Below, one piece after another: positions 46,799-55,961 of a stretch of DNA of 64,000 bases. The position numbers were made by a program, and so were the translations under genes. Origin of the DNA: an uncultured Clostridia bacterium. GTDB lineage: Bacteria; Bacillota; Clostridia; Christensenellales; CAG-917. Each line of letters starts with the position of its first letter. Positions within the stretch are counted from its first letter, which is position 1. The stretch spans positions 1 to 64,000 of the forward strand of contig CANPWB010000002.1 in the NCBI GenBank assembly GCA_947581925.1, read 5' to 3'. The notes beneath the pieces are model-generated. The model did not search any database. It was not told where the DNA came from and saw only the letters and a program-made list of their open reading frames with translations.

Positions 46799-46825
46799 AA
46801 AAACCTCGCAAAATGCGAGGTTTTT
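46798..46825 (-). terminator. Terminator of tRNA-Thr
   Basis: CCTCGCA-AAA-TGCGAGG is flanked by A6 and T5, so on the minus strand it ends in a U run directly past the tRNA. Confidence 0.9.
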
Positions 46826-46827
46826 GG

Positions 46828-46900
46828 AGCTGGTGGGCGGACTCGAACCGCCGACCTGCTGATTACGAATCAGCTGCTCTACCGACTGAGCCACACCAGC
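46828..46900 (-). tRNA. tRNA-Thr (anticodon CGU)
   Basis: The 73-base cloverleaf has acceptor GCTGGTG/CACCAGC, D-stem GCTC/GAGC, anticodon stem GCTGA/TCAGC with loop TTCGTAA (anticodon CGT), and a T-arm GGCGG-TTCGAGT-CCGCC. CCA is not encoded. It reads ACG codons. Confidence 0.97.
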
Positions 46901-46912
46901 AACTGTGCAAAG

Positions 46913-46941
46913 ATTATAGCAAATCTTCTTGCAAAATGCAA
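46913..46941 (-). promoter_or_regulatory. Promoter of tRNA-Thr
   Basis: On the minus strand TTGCAT, a 17-base spacer and TATAAT, 12 bases ahead of the tRNA. Confidence 0.8.
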
Positions 46942-47007
46942 ATGTTTTTGAGCACTTATTTTATTATCATATTTTTTAGTGCGTATTTACGTTAAAATTC
47001 AAGTAAA

Positions 47008-47039
47008 AACACGATAAGTGTTGCAACACGATACGTGTT
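47008..47039. repeat. Two tandem 15-bp near-palindromes
   Basis: AACACGATAAGTGTT and AACACGATACGTGTT are separated by GC. Each is close to a perfect palindrome, which suggests a dimeric repressor site, but no gene start is near. The remainder of 46942-47349 shows nothing else. Confidence 0.6.
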
Positions 47040-47349
47040 TGAATAATGTGTTTTAGATAAATTTTGCACTAAACAGTAGAAAATCGACAAAATGGCAGAC
47101 AGGGCTAATGCATGTCAAGCGTCATATTCAATGTAGATAACTAGAATCTAGTAATGAATTATACTGTGCGAAATGACAATTAAGATTTCAGTCATAGCTA
47201 TTTTTCATGTTGGGCGAGTTCTCGGAGTATTTAGTATAGCTTTATACTTACAAAATAATTATCCATATTGCGCGCACAATAATTTTGGAAAAGAAAAATT
47301 AAATCAATAATATATGGAGAAAGAAAATTTAAAATTCTGCATAAAAGCC

Positions 47350-47378
47350 TTGACATTTGGCAAAATAGGAAATATACT
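47350..47378 (+). promoter_or_regulatory. Heat-shock operon promoter
   Basis: TTGACA, a 17-base spacer and TATACT, just upstream of the CIRCE element. Confidence 0.9.
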
Positions 47379-47379
47379 G

Positions 47380-47406
47380 TTAGCAGTCGATGGGTGAGAG
47401 TGCTAG
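47380..47406 (+). promoter_or_regulatory. CIRCE operator
   Basis: TTAGCAGTC-N9-GAGTGCTAG differs at two positions from the consensus TTAGCACTC-N9-GAGTGCTAA. It covers the predicted transcription start, so HrcA would represses the operon that begins with its own gene. Confidence 0.92.
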
Positions 47407-47431
47407 CAAGCCCACGACGACAGAGGAAAGA

Positions 47432-48499
47432 ATGAGCAAAGAGCTGTCTGAAAGAAAAAAGAAGATACTGCATGCGCTTGTGGATCTGTATATATCCACG
47501 GGGCAGCCGGTGTCAAGCTCAGACATACAGAGCAAGTATTTGCCTGAAGTGAGTTCGGCGACCGTCAGGTCAGAGCTGAGCGCGCTTGAGGCGCTTGGCT
47601 ATATCGAGCAGCCGCATACGTCCGCGGGGCGCATACCACTTAAAGAGGCATACAAGTTTTACGTTGACAGCATAAGCGCGACGGGTAGTAGCGAGACCGC
47701 GCTCACAGATCGCGAGACGGAGTTGATCCGCGAAAAGTTCTTTAAGAGGCTTGCCCATATCGAGGATATGTCCAAAGAGGCGGCAAAAATAATAAGCGAC
47801 GCGACGAATTACACTTCGTTCTGCATAGAGCGTTCGTCTATGGACATCGAGATAGAGGAAGTCAAGCTTGTCCCGCTCAAAGGACGTAAAGCGGTCGTCC
47901 TCATAGTGACGGATAAAGGCATGCTTGCGAACAAGGCGATAGACCTTGCCGAGGACGTCAAGGATGAATACATCGAGGCGGCGAGCAGCCTTCTGAATCG
48001 TGTGTTTAGCGGCAGAAATTTGCTCGAACTCGAGAATTTTGACTTGAGCGAAATAGACGTCGAGATACGCGGATTCAAGGATATTCTGGATGAAGTGCTC
48101 AACATCTTGCGCATATACGTGAGCTCGCACAGCGATACCGTAGTCGTTGAAGGCGCGCTTAAGATGCTCGACTATCCGGAGTATAGCAGCGTGGAGGACG
48201 CAAAGGCGTTTTTGTCCGTGATAGAGGATAAGGACAGCATGGCGCAGATACTTTCCGACGACGGCAGCATAGAGTTGTCCGTACGCATCGGCAAAGAGGA
48301 CAACGGCGTTGACAGGTGCGCGATCGTCACAGCGGCATACAGAGTTGGAGACGACGTCGTGGGACAGGCGGGAGTCATAGGTCCCGAAAGAATGGACTAC
48401 AAGAAGGTCATCGGCGTGCTGGAATTGATGAAACAAACTATGTCTAAAGTGATAGATACCTCATCTAAACACATCACGGACGGACACGGAGAGGATTGA
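47432..48499 (+). CDS. hrcA: Heat-inducible transcription repressor HrcA
   Basis: The 355-residue repressor has an N-terminal winged helix (LSERKKKILHALVDLYISTG, then SSATVRSELSALEALGYI) and a GAF-like dimer domain. It binds CIRCE and is kept active by GroEL in other species. ATG 47432 follows GAGGAAAG; an in-frame ATG at 47390 lies inside the CIRCE spacer and is rejected. First gene of the operon. Confidence 0.96.
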   Translation: MSKELSERKKKILHALVDLYISTGQPVSSSDIQSKYLPEVSSATVRSELSALEALGYIEQPHTSAGRIPLKEAYKFYVDSISATGSSETALTDRETELIREKFFKRLAHIEDMSKEAAKIISDATNYTSFCIERSSMDIEIEEVKLVPLKGRKAVVLIVTDKGMLANKAIDLAEDVKDEYIEAASSLLNRVFSGRNLLELENFDLSEIDVEIRGFKDILDEVLNILRIYVSSHSDTVVVEGALKMLDYPEYSSVEDAKAFLSVIEDKDSMAQILSDDGSIELSVRIGKEDNGVDRCAIVTAAYRVGDDVVGQAGVIGPERMDYKKVIGVLELMKQTMSKVIDTSSKHITDGHGED

Positions 48500-48500
48500 T

Positions 48501-49097
48501 ATGAAAAAGGACAAGAAGCAGGAAGTAAAAGAGCAGGCGGCAAACGAGGAAGCCAAACAGGCGGCAAGTGACGCCAAAGTAGGCGATATCGAGGATAGGG
48601 ATTGCGGCGAGCTAGACCGCGCGCAGATGTCGGACGGCGACTATATCTCCGCTTTGGAAGTAAAGCTCGGACAGGCGCTTGCCGAAATTGAGAGCGTGAA
48701 GGCGCTCGCACAGCGCGTACAGGCGGACTTTGACAATTATAGAAAGCGTAACAACTCCATGGCGGAGGATATGAAAGCGCTCGGGCAGTCTGCGGTCATA
48801 GAGAAGATGCTCACTGTGCTTGACAACTGCGACCTCGCAAGGAAGTATATTTCGGACGAGGCGGCGCTCACGGGGTTCAATATGATGGAGGCGCAGATAC
48901 TCGGCGCGCTCACGGGTTTCGGGCTTGCCGAGGTCGAGGCGGACGGAAAGGAGTTCGACGCAAAGACTATGAGCGCGGTGGAGCGCGTCAAGGACGAGGA
49001 GAACGCGGGAAAAGTCATCGAAGTGTTGCTCAAGGGTTACACGTTGGGCGGAAAGCTTTTGCGCCCCGCAAGCGTGAAGATCGCATATGCGGACTAG
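48501..49097 (+). CDS. grpE: Nucleotide exchange factor GrpE
   Basis: The 198-residue protein releases ADP from DnaK. It has a charged N-terminal tail, a long coiled coil (about 50-110, with VQADFDNYRKR) and a C-terminal beta domain (GKVIEVLLKGYTLGGKLLRPA). It begins one base after the hrcA stop. Confidence 0.96.
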   Translation: MKKDKKQEVKEQAANEEAKQAASDAKVGDIEDRDCGELDRAQMSDGDYISALEVKLGQALAEIESVKALAQRVQADFDNYRKRNNSMAEDMKALGQSAVIEKMLTVLDNCDLARKYISDEAALTGFNMMEAQILGALTGFGLAEVEADGKEFDAKTMSAVERVKDEENAGKVIEVLLKGYTLGGKLLRPASVKIAYAD

Positions 49098-49226
49098 TTT
49101 CCTCCAAACGATTCAAATAAATAAATAGACAATCTAAACGAATAAAATTGATATAGATACGCGGATAGCGTGGATATATAAACAAAAAAATATGCAGCGT
49201 CCCCGCATGGGGAAAAGGAGAATAAT

Positions 49227-51050
49227 ATGGGCAAAATAATCGGAATCGATCTTGGCACAACAAATTCATGTGTGGCGGTCATGGAAGGCGGCGAGGCAGT
49301 CGTCATCCCGAATGCAGAAGGCGCAAGGACGACCCCGTCGGTTGTCGCATTCACAAAGGACGGCGAGAGGCTTGTCGGCGAGATTGCAAAGCGTCAAGCT
49401 GTCGCAAATCCCGAGCATACGGTGAGCTCCATCAAGAGAGAGATGGGCTCCAACTATAAGGTGAAGATTGAGGGCAAGGAGTACACTCCGCAGGAGATAT
49501 CCGCAATGATCCTTACAAAACTCAAAAACGACGCGGAAAAGTATCTCGGCGAGAAGGTTACCGAGGCGGTCATCACAGTCCCCGCATACTTCACGGACGC
49601 ACAACGTCAAGCGACTAAGGACGCGGGCAAGATCGCGGGTCTCGACGTCAAACGTATCATCAACGAGCCTACGGCGGCGTCGCTCGCATACGGCATAGAC
49701 AAGGACGAGAACAAAAATCAAAAGGTGCTCATCTTCGACCTCGGTGGCGGTACATTCGACGTATCCGTGCTCGAGCTCGGCGACGGCGTATTCGAAGTGC
49801 TTGCCACATCCGGCAACAACAGGCTGGGCGGCGACGACTTTGATAAGCGCATAATGGATTGGGTAGTGAGCGAGTTCAAGAAGTCCAACGGCGTCGATCT
49901 CAGCGGCGACAAGATGGCTATGCAGCGCATTAAGGAAGCTGCTGAAAAGGCGAAGATCGACCTCTCGGGCGTCACAAAGGCGAAGATATCCCTTCCCTTC
50001 ATCTCGATGAACAACGGCGTGCCTTTGCACCTCGAAATGGACATCACAAGGGCGAAGTTCGACTCCCTCACGGAGGACCTCGTCAAGGCGACCGTCGGTC
50101 CTATGAAGGACGCATTGAAAGAGGCGGGACTCAGCTACGGCGATATCGCGAAGGTCATCATGGTTGGCGGATCCACGCGTATCCCCGCTGTGTACGAATC
50201 CGTCAAAGCTATTACGGGCAAGGAGCCGTATAAGGGCATCAATCCCGACGAATGCGTTGCGCTCGGCGCGGCGATACAGGGCGGTGTGCTCGCGGGCGAA
50301 GTCAAGGATATGCTTTTGCTTGACGTAACTCCGCTCTCACTCGGCATAGAGACTTTGGGCGGCGTGTTCACAAAGCTCATCGACCGCAACACCACTATCC
50401 CCACAAGCAAATCGCAAGTGTTCTCCACGGCGGCAGACAATCAGACCGCAGTCGAGATACACGTGCTGCAAGGCGAGAGACAGTTTGCGCGCGACAATAA
50501 GACGCTGGGCAGATTTGAGCTTGTCGGCATCGCGCCCGCACCAAGAGGCATCCCGCAGATCGAGGTCACATTCGACATCGACGCAAACGGCATAGTGTCA
50601 GTCAAGGCTATGGACAAGGCTACAAACAAGTCGCAGTCCATCACTATCACCGCGTCCTCCAACCTCACCGAGGCGGACATCGACGCGGCAGTCAAGGACG
50701 CGGAGAAGTATGCGGAAGAGGACAAGAAGCGCCGCGCTCTCGTAGACGCGAAGAACGGCGCCGAACAGCTCATCTTCGCAATGGATAAGTTTATTTCCGA
50801 AAACGGAGACAAGCTTGAAGAGGCGGACAAGACCGCAGTAAGCGAGGCTACAAAGACCGCGAAGGAAGAGCTTGAGACCGCTGATAGCGAAGAGGCTGTC
50901 AAGGAAGTCGTCGAGAAGCTCACCAAGGTCACGGACCCCATCTTCACGAAGTTCTACCAGCAGAATCCCGAAGCGGCGGCAGAGGCGGCGAAACAAGCGG
51001 GATTCGATCCAAATGACACCGGAGACGGCAAGGACGGCACGGTAGACTGA
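49227..51050 (+). CDS. dnaK: Chaperone DnaK (Hsp70)
   Basis: The 607-residue Hsp70 has [13 protein letters not shown] at the N-terminus, the ATPase block [15 protein letters not shown], the linker region [14 protein letters not shown] and a C-terminal lid. The tail ends [14 protein letters not shown]. It is the Gram-positive form, lacking the roughly 24-residue ATPase insertion of proteobacterial DnaK. AAAAGGAG precedes the ATG. Confidence 0.98.
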   Translation: MGKIIGIDLGTTNSCVAVMEGGEAVVIPNAEGARTTPSVVAFTKDGERLVGEIAKRQAVANPEHTVSSIKREMGSNYKVKIEGKEYTPQEISAMILTKLKNDAEKYLGEKVTEAVITVPAYFTDAQRQATKDAGKIAGLDVKRIINEPTAASLAYGIDKDENKNQKVLIFDLGGGTFDVSVLELGDGVFEVLATSGNNRLGGDDFDKRIMDWVVSEFKKSNGVDLSGDKMAMQRIKEAAEKAKIDLSGVTKAKISLPFISMNNGVPLHLEMDITRAKFDSLTEDLVKATVGPMKDALKEAGLSYGDIAKVIMVGGSTRIPAVYESVKAITGKEPYKGINPDECVALGAAIQGGVLAGEVKDMLLLDVTPLSLGIETLGGVFTKLIDRNTTIPTSKSQVFSTAADNQTAVEIHVLQGERQFARDNKTLGRFELVGIAPAPRGIPQIEVTFDIDANGIVSVKAMDKATNKSQSITITASSNLTEADIDAAVKDAEKYAEEDKKRRALVDAKNGAEQLIFAMDKFISENGDKLEEADKTAVSEATKTAKEELETADSEEAVKEVVEKLTKVTDPIFTKFYQQNPEAAAEAAKQAGFDPNDTGDGKDGTVD

Positions 51051-51076
51051 TAAATAATTCGGACATCAAATATGCG

Positions 51077-51097
51077 GCGGGGCGATATTCGCCCCGC
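51077..51097 (+). terminator. Intercistronic hairpin between dnaK and dnaJ
   Basis: GCGGGGCG-ATATT-CGCCCCGC has a perfect eight-pair stem but no T tail. It could lower dnaJ expression or protect the upstream mRNA. Confidence 0.6.
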
Positions 51098-51115
51098 TAA
51101 GCGCTAAAAAGAGCT

Positions 51116-52261
51116 ATGGCAAAAAATTATTACGAGATTTTGGGAGTGGAGAAAAACGCCACTCCCGATCAAATAAAATCGGCATACAGGCAGCTTGCAA
51201 AGAAGTATCATCCCGACCTTTACACCACAAAGCCCGAGGCGGAAAAGAAAGCGGCGGAGGAGAAATTTAAGGAGATAAACCACGCCTACGAAGTGCTTTC
51301 CGACGATCAAAAGCGCGCCGCCTACGATACGTACGGCGACGAAAACGGGCCTCAAATGGGCGCGGGCGGATTTTCGGGAGGTTTCTCGGGCGGTACGGGC
51401 GGCTTCGGCTTCGATATGGACGACATTTTCTCGTCCATATTCAGCGGATTTACGGGCGGAGGCGCAACTTCGCAGAGAGCGAATGCTCCTCAGCGCGGCA
51501 GGGATATACTCGTCTCGCTTGCGATATCCTTCGAGGACGCAGTGTTCGGAACGCAGCGCATAGTCTCCGTCAAGCGTACAGAGGAGTGCAACGTTTGCCA
51601 CGGCACGGGAGCGAAGGACGGCAAGAGCTTTAAGACCTGCCCGCAGTGCGGAGGCCGAGGACAGGTGATTTCCGTCCAGCGTACGCCGTTCGGGCAGATA
51701 AGCACTACAAATGTATGTCCTACCTGCAAGGGTAAAGGTAAAGTTGTTACGGAGCCGTGTTCGGCATGCTCGGGACAGGGTAGGACGGTGAAAGCGCGCG
51801 ACGTCAAAGTCAATATCCCCGCGGGCATAGACAGCGGACAGCGCATAACCTATCGCGGCGAGGGTAACGACGGCGCAAACGGCGGCGAAAAAGGCTCGCT
51901 CGTAGTAGAGATATCGGTCAAGCCGCACAAGCTGTATTCGAGGAAGGGATTTGACCTCTTCTATGAATACCCCATAGGCTTTTATGAGGCGGCAGTGGGC
52001 GCGACTGTCAAAGTCCCCACTCCGTACGGCGAGAAGGAGCTCAAAATACCCGAATGTACCCAAAGCGGTACACAGCTTAAACTCAAAGGATGCGGCATGC
52101 CGAAGTTGCGCAGCGACTCTAAGGGCGACATGTATGTGACCGTCGTCGTGGAGGTGCCGAAGTCTTTGAGCAAGGAGCAAAAGGAACAGTTGCAAAGGTT
52201 GGCTCAGTCGATAGAGCCGAAACAGCGCCCCCTCAAAAAAGCGTTTGAGGATAAGAAGTGA
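51116..52261 (+). CDS. dnaJ: Chaperone DnaJ (Hsp40)
   Basis: The 381-residue class I J-protein has a J domain with HPD (KYHPDLYTTK), a Gly/Phe-rich stretch (about 78-120) and four CxxCxGxG zinc repeats (CNVCHGTG, CPQCGGRG, CPTCKGKG, CSACSGQG). The substrate-binding sheet domain follows. It stimulates DnaK ATPase. The Shine-Dalgarno is weak (AAAGAG). Confidence 0.97.
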   Translation: MAKNYYEILGVEKNATPDQIKSAYRQLAKKYHPDLYTTKPEAEKKAAEEKFKEINHAYEVLSDDQKRAAYDTYGDENGPQMGAGGFSGGFSGGTGGFGFDMDDIFSSIFSGFTGGGATSQRANAPQRGRDILVSLAISFEDAVFGTQRIVSVKRTEECNVCHGTGAKDGKSFKTCPQCGGRGQVISVQRTPFGQISTTNVCPTCKGKGKVVTEPCSACSGQGRTVKARDVKVNIPAGIDSGQRITYRGEGNDGANGGEKGSLVVEISVKPHKLYSRKGFDLFYEYPIGFYEAAVGATVKVPTPYGEKELKIPECTQSGTQLKLKGCGMPKLRSDSKGDMYVTVVVEVPKSLSKEQKEQLQRLAQSIEPKQRPLKKAFEDKK

Positions 52262-52409
52262 CGCGCGTTTTGCGCAAATATTGCCGTCTTGGCGGCAAAA
52301 ACATGTAATAACTTGCAATATATGCGCAAAATTGCGTAATAGACAAATATGCGTCAGAGCGGCGCTCGAGGCGCAGGACATACGGCGTAAGAGCCTAAAA
52401 GCTACATAA

Positions 52410-53324
52410 ATGAAATATCTTTCGATCACAGTCTCAACGATCTCACGCGATGCCGACCTCGTTGCGTCGGCGATGTTCGACGCAGGCGCGGGCGGGGTCT
52501 CAATTTTGGACAGCAATGATTTTCTCGAGCTCGTGAAGAGCGACGTAATTTGGGACTATGTCGATGAGAGCGTGCTCAAGCACAGCGACATAGTGAAAGT
52601 TTCTACCGTTGTGGAAACCTCCGACGGCGAATTTATGAAGCGCCTGAGCGAGCGGCTTGCCGAGATGCGCAAGGCGGGCGGGATCACCTATGGCGAAATA
52701 GTCTCGGAAGTCATCGACAACGCGGACTACGAAAACGAGTGGAAAAAATATTATAAGCCCATAAAGACGGCGCATATAACCGTCGTGCCCACCTGGATAA
52801 AGTACGAGCCCGAGGAGGGGGAGCGCGTAATGCGCCTCGATCCCGGGATGGCGTTCGGCACGGGATCCCACGCGACGACGCGCATGTGTCTGGAGCTCAT
52901 GGACGCTAAGGATGAGGACGTTATCGACGTCGGCTGCGGCAGCGGCATTTTGGGTATAGCGGCGGCGCTTACGGGCGCGAAAAGCGTGTATATGTGCGAT
53001 ATAGACCCTCTTGCGGTGGAGTTCGCGACTCAAAACGCAAAGCAAAACGGCGTAAATGTCACCGTTGAGTGCGCAGACCTGCTGGAGGGCGAGCGCAAAG
53101 CCGATCTCATAATCGCAAACATAACAGCGGACATCCTCATGCGCTTTGCGCGCGATATAGACAAGCATCTGAATCCGGGCGGCAGTATACTGCTCAGCGG
53201 CATAATAGACGAGAGGCTTGACGAGGTTGAAACAGTGTATACGAGCGCTGGGTTCGCCAGGGCGGGCTATATGACGTCCGACGGCTGGAATGCGCTGTTG
53301 CTCAAACGAAAACAAGAAATCTAA
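52410..53324 (+). CDS. prmA: Ribosomal protein L11 methyltransferase
   Basis: The 304-residue SAM enzyme trimethylates L11. An N-terminal recognition domain is followed by the SAM loop DVGCGSGILGIAAAL and the active-site NITADILM (the NxxA motif). The 148-base gap after dnaJ is noncoding, with a weak TTGCCG...CGGCAA hairpin and no strong ribosome site. Confidence 0.93.
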   Translation: MKYLSITVSTISRDADLVASAMFDAGAGGVSILDSNDFLELVKSDVIWDYVDESVLKHSDIVKVSTVVETSDGEFMKRLSERLAEMRKAGGITYGEIVSEVIDNADYENEWKKYYKPIKTAHITVVPTWIKYEPEEGERVMRLDPGMAFGTGSHATTRMCLELMDAKDEDVIDVGCGSGILGIAAALTGAKSVYMCDIDPLAVEFATQNAKQNGVNVTVECADLLEGERKADLIIANITADILMRFARDIDKHLNPGGSILLSGIIDERLDEVETVYTSAGFARAGYMTSDGWNALLLKRKQEI

Positions 53325-53402
53325 AGCGGTAAAATTCGCTTTGTAGGCAATGCCTGTCGTGGCAGAAATAAAATTTAGGGAACACTGTATACATAAAAGA
53401 TC

Positions 53403-54122
53403 ATGGAAATTCGCAGATTTTTTGCAGATCCAAACGACATATCGTCAGATGAAGTCATCCTTTCGGGCGACGAGTTTTCGCATATGACGCGAGTGTTGCG
53501 TTATAAAGAGGGTTACAAGGCGGTCATCCTCGCCTCGGACGGCAAAGAGAGGCATTGCACGGTGCAAAAGATAGAGAAGGATCGTGCGCTGTTGCATATT
53601 GACAGCATTATCCAGGTTGACAAAAAAAATGCGTCGATAACCCTGTTTGCAGGCGATCTGAAAAATAACAAGCTCGATTTTGTCATTCAAAAGGCGGTGG
53701 AGCTTGGCATTGACAGGGTCGTCCCCTTTGTATCCGACAATTGCGCGGAGAAGAAATTCTCAAAAGACAGAGGGGAGAGAATAGCTCTCGAGGCGGCAAA
53801 GCAGTGCGGAGCGGTGTATTTGAGCGAGGTTGAAGATATCATATCGTTTGATGAGGTCATAAAACGGATACCGAATTTTGATCAAGCGCTGTTTGCGTAT
53901 GAGTTTGAGAGAAAATATCCGATATCTAAAGCGGCAAAAGGAAAAAATATCGCGATAATAGTGGGACCCGAAGGCGGATTTAGCAAGGACGAGGCTCGCC
54001 GCGCGGCGGAGGCGGGCGCTAAGACGGTCACCCTCGGCAGACGCATACTCAGGGCGGAGACGGCGTCCATCGTCGCAGCTGCGCTTGTTTTGAACAGTTT
54101 GGGGGAGCTTGACTATGAGTGA
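53403..54122 (+). CDS. rsmE: 16S rRNA m3U1498 methyltransferase
   Basis: The 239-residue SPOUT-class enzyme has an N-terminal PUA-like part (HMTRVLRYKEG), a knot region with IIVGPEGGFSKDEA, and ending LGRRILRAETA. It methylates U1498 in the decoding region. Its stop overlaps the mtaB start by eight bases. Confidence 0.95.
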   Translation: MEIRRFFADPNDISSDEVILSGDEFSHMTRVLRYKEGYKAVILASDGKERHCTVQKIEKDRALLHIDSIIQVDKKNASITLFAGDLKNNKLDFVIQKAVELGIDRVVPFVSDNCAEKKFSKDRGERIALEAAKQCGAVYLSEVEDIISFDEVIKRIPNFDQALFAYEFERKYPISKAAKGKNIAIIVGPEGGFSKDEARRAAEAGAKTVTLGRRILRAETASIVAAALVLNSLGELDYE

Positions 54123-55380
54123 CGCGCCACGCAAGATCTGTATATTCACGCTGGGATGCAAAGTCAACCTATATGACAGCGACGCCATGCTCGCGGTGTT
54201 CAAGGATGCGGGATTCGAGGTCGCGGAGGGGCTCGAATATGCCGACGTTTACATTTTGAATACCTGCGCGGTCACTCGCGAGGCGGAGAAGAAGTCCCGC
54301 CAAAGCATAGCCCGCGTAAAAAAAATAAATCCGAACGCGAGGATATTCGTGTGCGGATGCGCCTCTCAACGCGACAGCGCGCAATTTGAGAGGGACGGCG
54401 TGGAGTATGTCGGCGGCGCAGAGGGCAAGATAAGGCTTGCAAAGGACATCGCCGCTGAGCTTTTGAGCGGACAACAGCTGCCCGCGGCGGACTTTTCCAC
54501 GTCAAGCACGTATGAGGACAGCGCGGGAGTAGTAAATTTGCGTACCCGTCATTTCATCAAGGTGCAGGACGGCTGCAACAATTTTTGCAGCTATTGCATA
54601 ATCCCGTATCTGCGCGGCAGGAGCAGGTCGAGGAACATTGAAAGCATACGCGCGGAGCTTGACGCATGCTTAGATCGCGTCAAGGAAGTCGTCGTGACGG
54701 GCATAAATCTCTCCGCGTACGGCAAAGACACAGGAAGTTCGCTCACCGAGCTTATAAATTCGCTTTCCGACTATGATTTCCGCATAAGGCTCGGCTCAAT
54801 TGAAGCGGGCGTAGTGGACAGGGAGTTTTTGGACGCGACGACAAGGCTCAAGGCGTTCTGTCCGCATTTTCATCTCTCCCTTCAGAGCGGCGACAGGGAA
54901 GTGCTGAAGGCAATGAATCGCCGCTACACGCCCGAGGAATATCTTAAAAAAGTCGAGCTTATACGCGAATATTATCCGCTCGCGGGCATAACCACGGACA
55001 TCATCGTAGCATTTCCGACAGAGACGGAAGAGCAATTTGAAAACAGCATGGCGTTTGCAAAGCGCGTCGCGTTTTCGGACATACACGTCTTTCCGTACTC
55101 GTCGCGCAGCGGCACGGTGGCGGGCAAACTCAAGACCCTCCCGCCCGAAGTCAGCGAGAGCAGGGCAAGGCGTATGGGCGAGGTCAAACAGCAGCTTATC
55201 GACGACTTTTTGGCGCTTAACATTGGCAAGCCTCAAGAGGTGCTCTTTGAGACCGTAGAGAACGGGCTTTGGGTCGGGCACACTCGAAATTACATCAAAT
55301 TTTTCAGCGAAAACGGCGGCAAAAACCTGCTTAGAGAGGCTGTACCCACTTCACGGCATCTGGATGGGGTTAAGGAGTAA
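54115..55380 (+). CDS. mtaB: tRNA t6A37 methylthiotransferase MtaB
   Basis: The 421-residue radical-SAM enzyme adds a methylthio group to t6A37 of tRNA. The N-terminal domain has its three cluster cysteines (FTLGCKVN, NTCAVT, VCGCAS). The radical-SAM motif is CNNFCSYC, with a C-terminal TRAM-like domain. Overlap with rsmE indicates coupling. The t6A-dehydratase gene tcdA lies 0.6 kb away on the other strand. Confidence 0.95.
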   Translation: MSDAPRKICIFTLGCKVNLYDSDAMLAVFKDAGFEVAEGLEYADVYILNTCAVTREAEKKSRQSIARVKKINPNARIFVCGCASQRDSAQFERDGVEYVGGAEGKIRLAKDIAAELLSGQQLPAADFSTSSTYEDSAGVVNLRTRHFIKVQDGCNNFCSYCIIPYLRGRSRSRNIESIRAELDACLDRVKEVVVTGINLSAYGKDTGSSLTELINSLSDYDFRIRLGSIEAGVVDREFLDATTRLKAFCPHFHLSLQSGDREVLKAMNRRYTPEEYLKKVELIREYYPLAGITTDIIVAFPTETEEQFENSMAFAKRVAFSDIHVFPYSSRSGTVAGKLKTLPPEVSESRARRMGEVKQQLIDDFLALNIGKPQEVLFETVENGLWVGHTRNYIKFFSENGGKNLLREAVPTSRHLDGVKE

Positions 55381-55470
55381 ATAACACAATTTGATATAAA
55401 TTTGAAATATAATTTGGAAAAGTTTTCCAAATTATGCCGAAAATCAGAATACTTTTAGGAGATTACAAAT

Positions 55471-55812
55471 ATGAAGGATTGCATTTTTTGCAAAATAGCA
55501 AACGGGGAGATCCCCTCTACAAAGCTTTTTGAAGATGAGGATATGGTGATCATCAAGGACTTGAACCCACAAGCGAAGATACACCTTTTACTTATCCCAA
55601 AACAGCATTTTTGCGACATCACCGAGATGAGCGACGAGCAAGCGGCTCTCCTTGGTCGCTGTCTGAAAAAGCTGTCAGAGCATGTTGACGAGTTTGGGCT
55701 CAGCGAAGGTTTCAGACTTGTCTCAAATAAGGGTAAACACGGCTGTCAATCCGTCCCGCATTTGCATATCCATATTCTCGGCGGTCAACAGCTCGATGAC
55801 AAAATGTGCTGA
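55471..55812 (+). CDS. HIT-family nucleotide hydrolase (HinT-like)
   Basis: The 113-residue protein has the histidine triad HLHIHIL and an N-terminal CIFCKIANGEIPS. HinT-type enzymes hydrolyse adenosine phosphoramidates. AGGAGATT precedes the ATG. It often closes this operon in Clostridia; a separate promoter may exist in the A+T-rich 90-base gap. Confidence 0.95.
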   Translation: MKDCIFCKIANGEIPSTKLFEDEDMVIIKDLNPQAKIHLLLIPKQHFCDITEMSDEQAALLGRCLKKLSEHVDEFGLSEGFRLVSNKGKHGCQSVPHLHIHILGGQQLDDKMC

Positions 55813-55886
55813 ATAAGTTTCGGCGCTGTTTTCAAAAATGTGAAAATAAGCGCTAGCGCACATTTTAGAATAGTTTGATCATAATA

Positions 55887-55934
55887 AAATGCTCCGGAAG
55901 CGTCGCGTAAAGCGGGGCTGTCGGAGCGTATTTT
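55887..55934. terminator. Bidirectional terminator-like hairpin between HIT and tcdA
   Basis: AAAAT-GCTCCG and CGGAGC-GTATTTT pair with a structured 24-base loop. The flanking A and T tracts fit the convergent genes, but the loop is long. Confidence 0.5.
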
Positions 55935-55961
55935 GATTTACTGCGTTTAATTTGCAAGTAT

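Noticed and set aside
51104..52516. 470-codon minus-strand frame opposite dnaJ
   Set aside because: Antisense shadow; sense frame has all DnaJ motifs.
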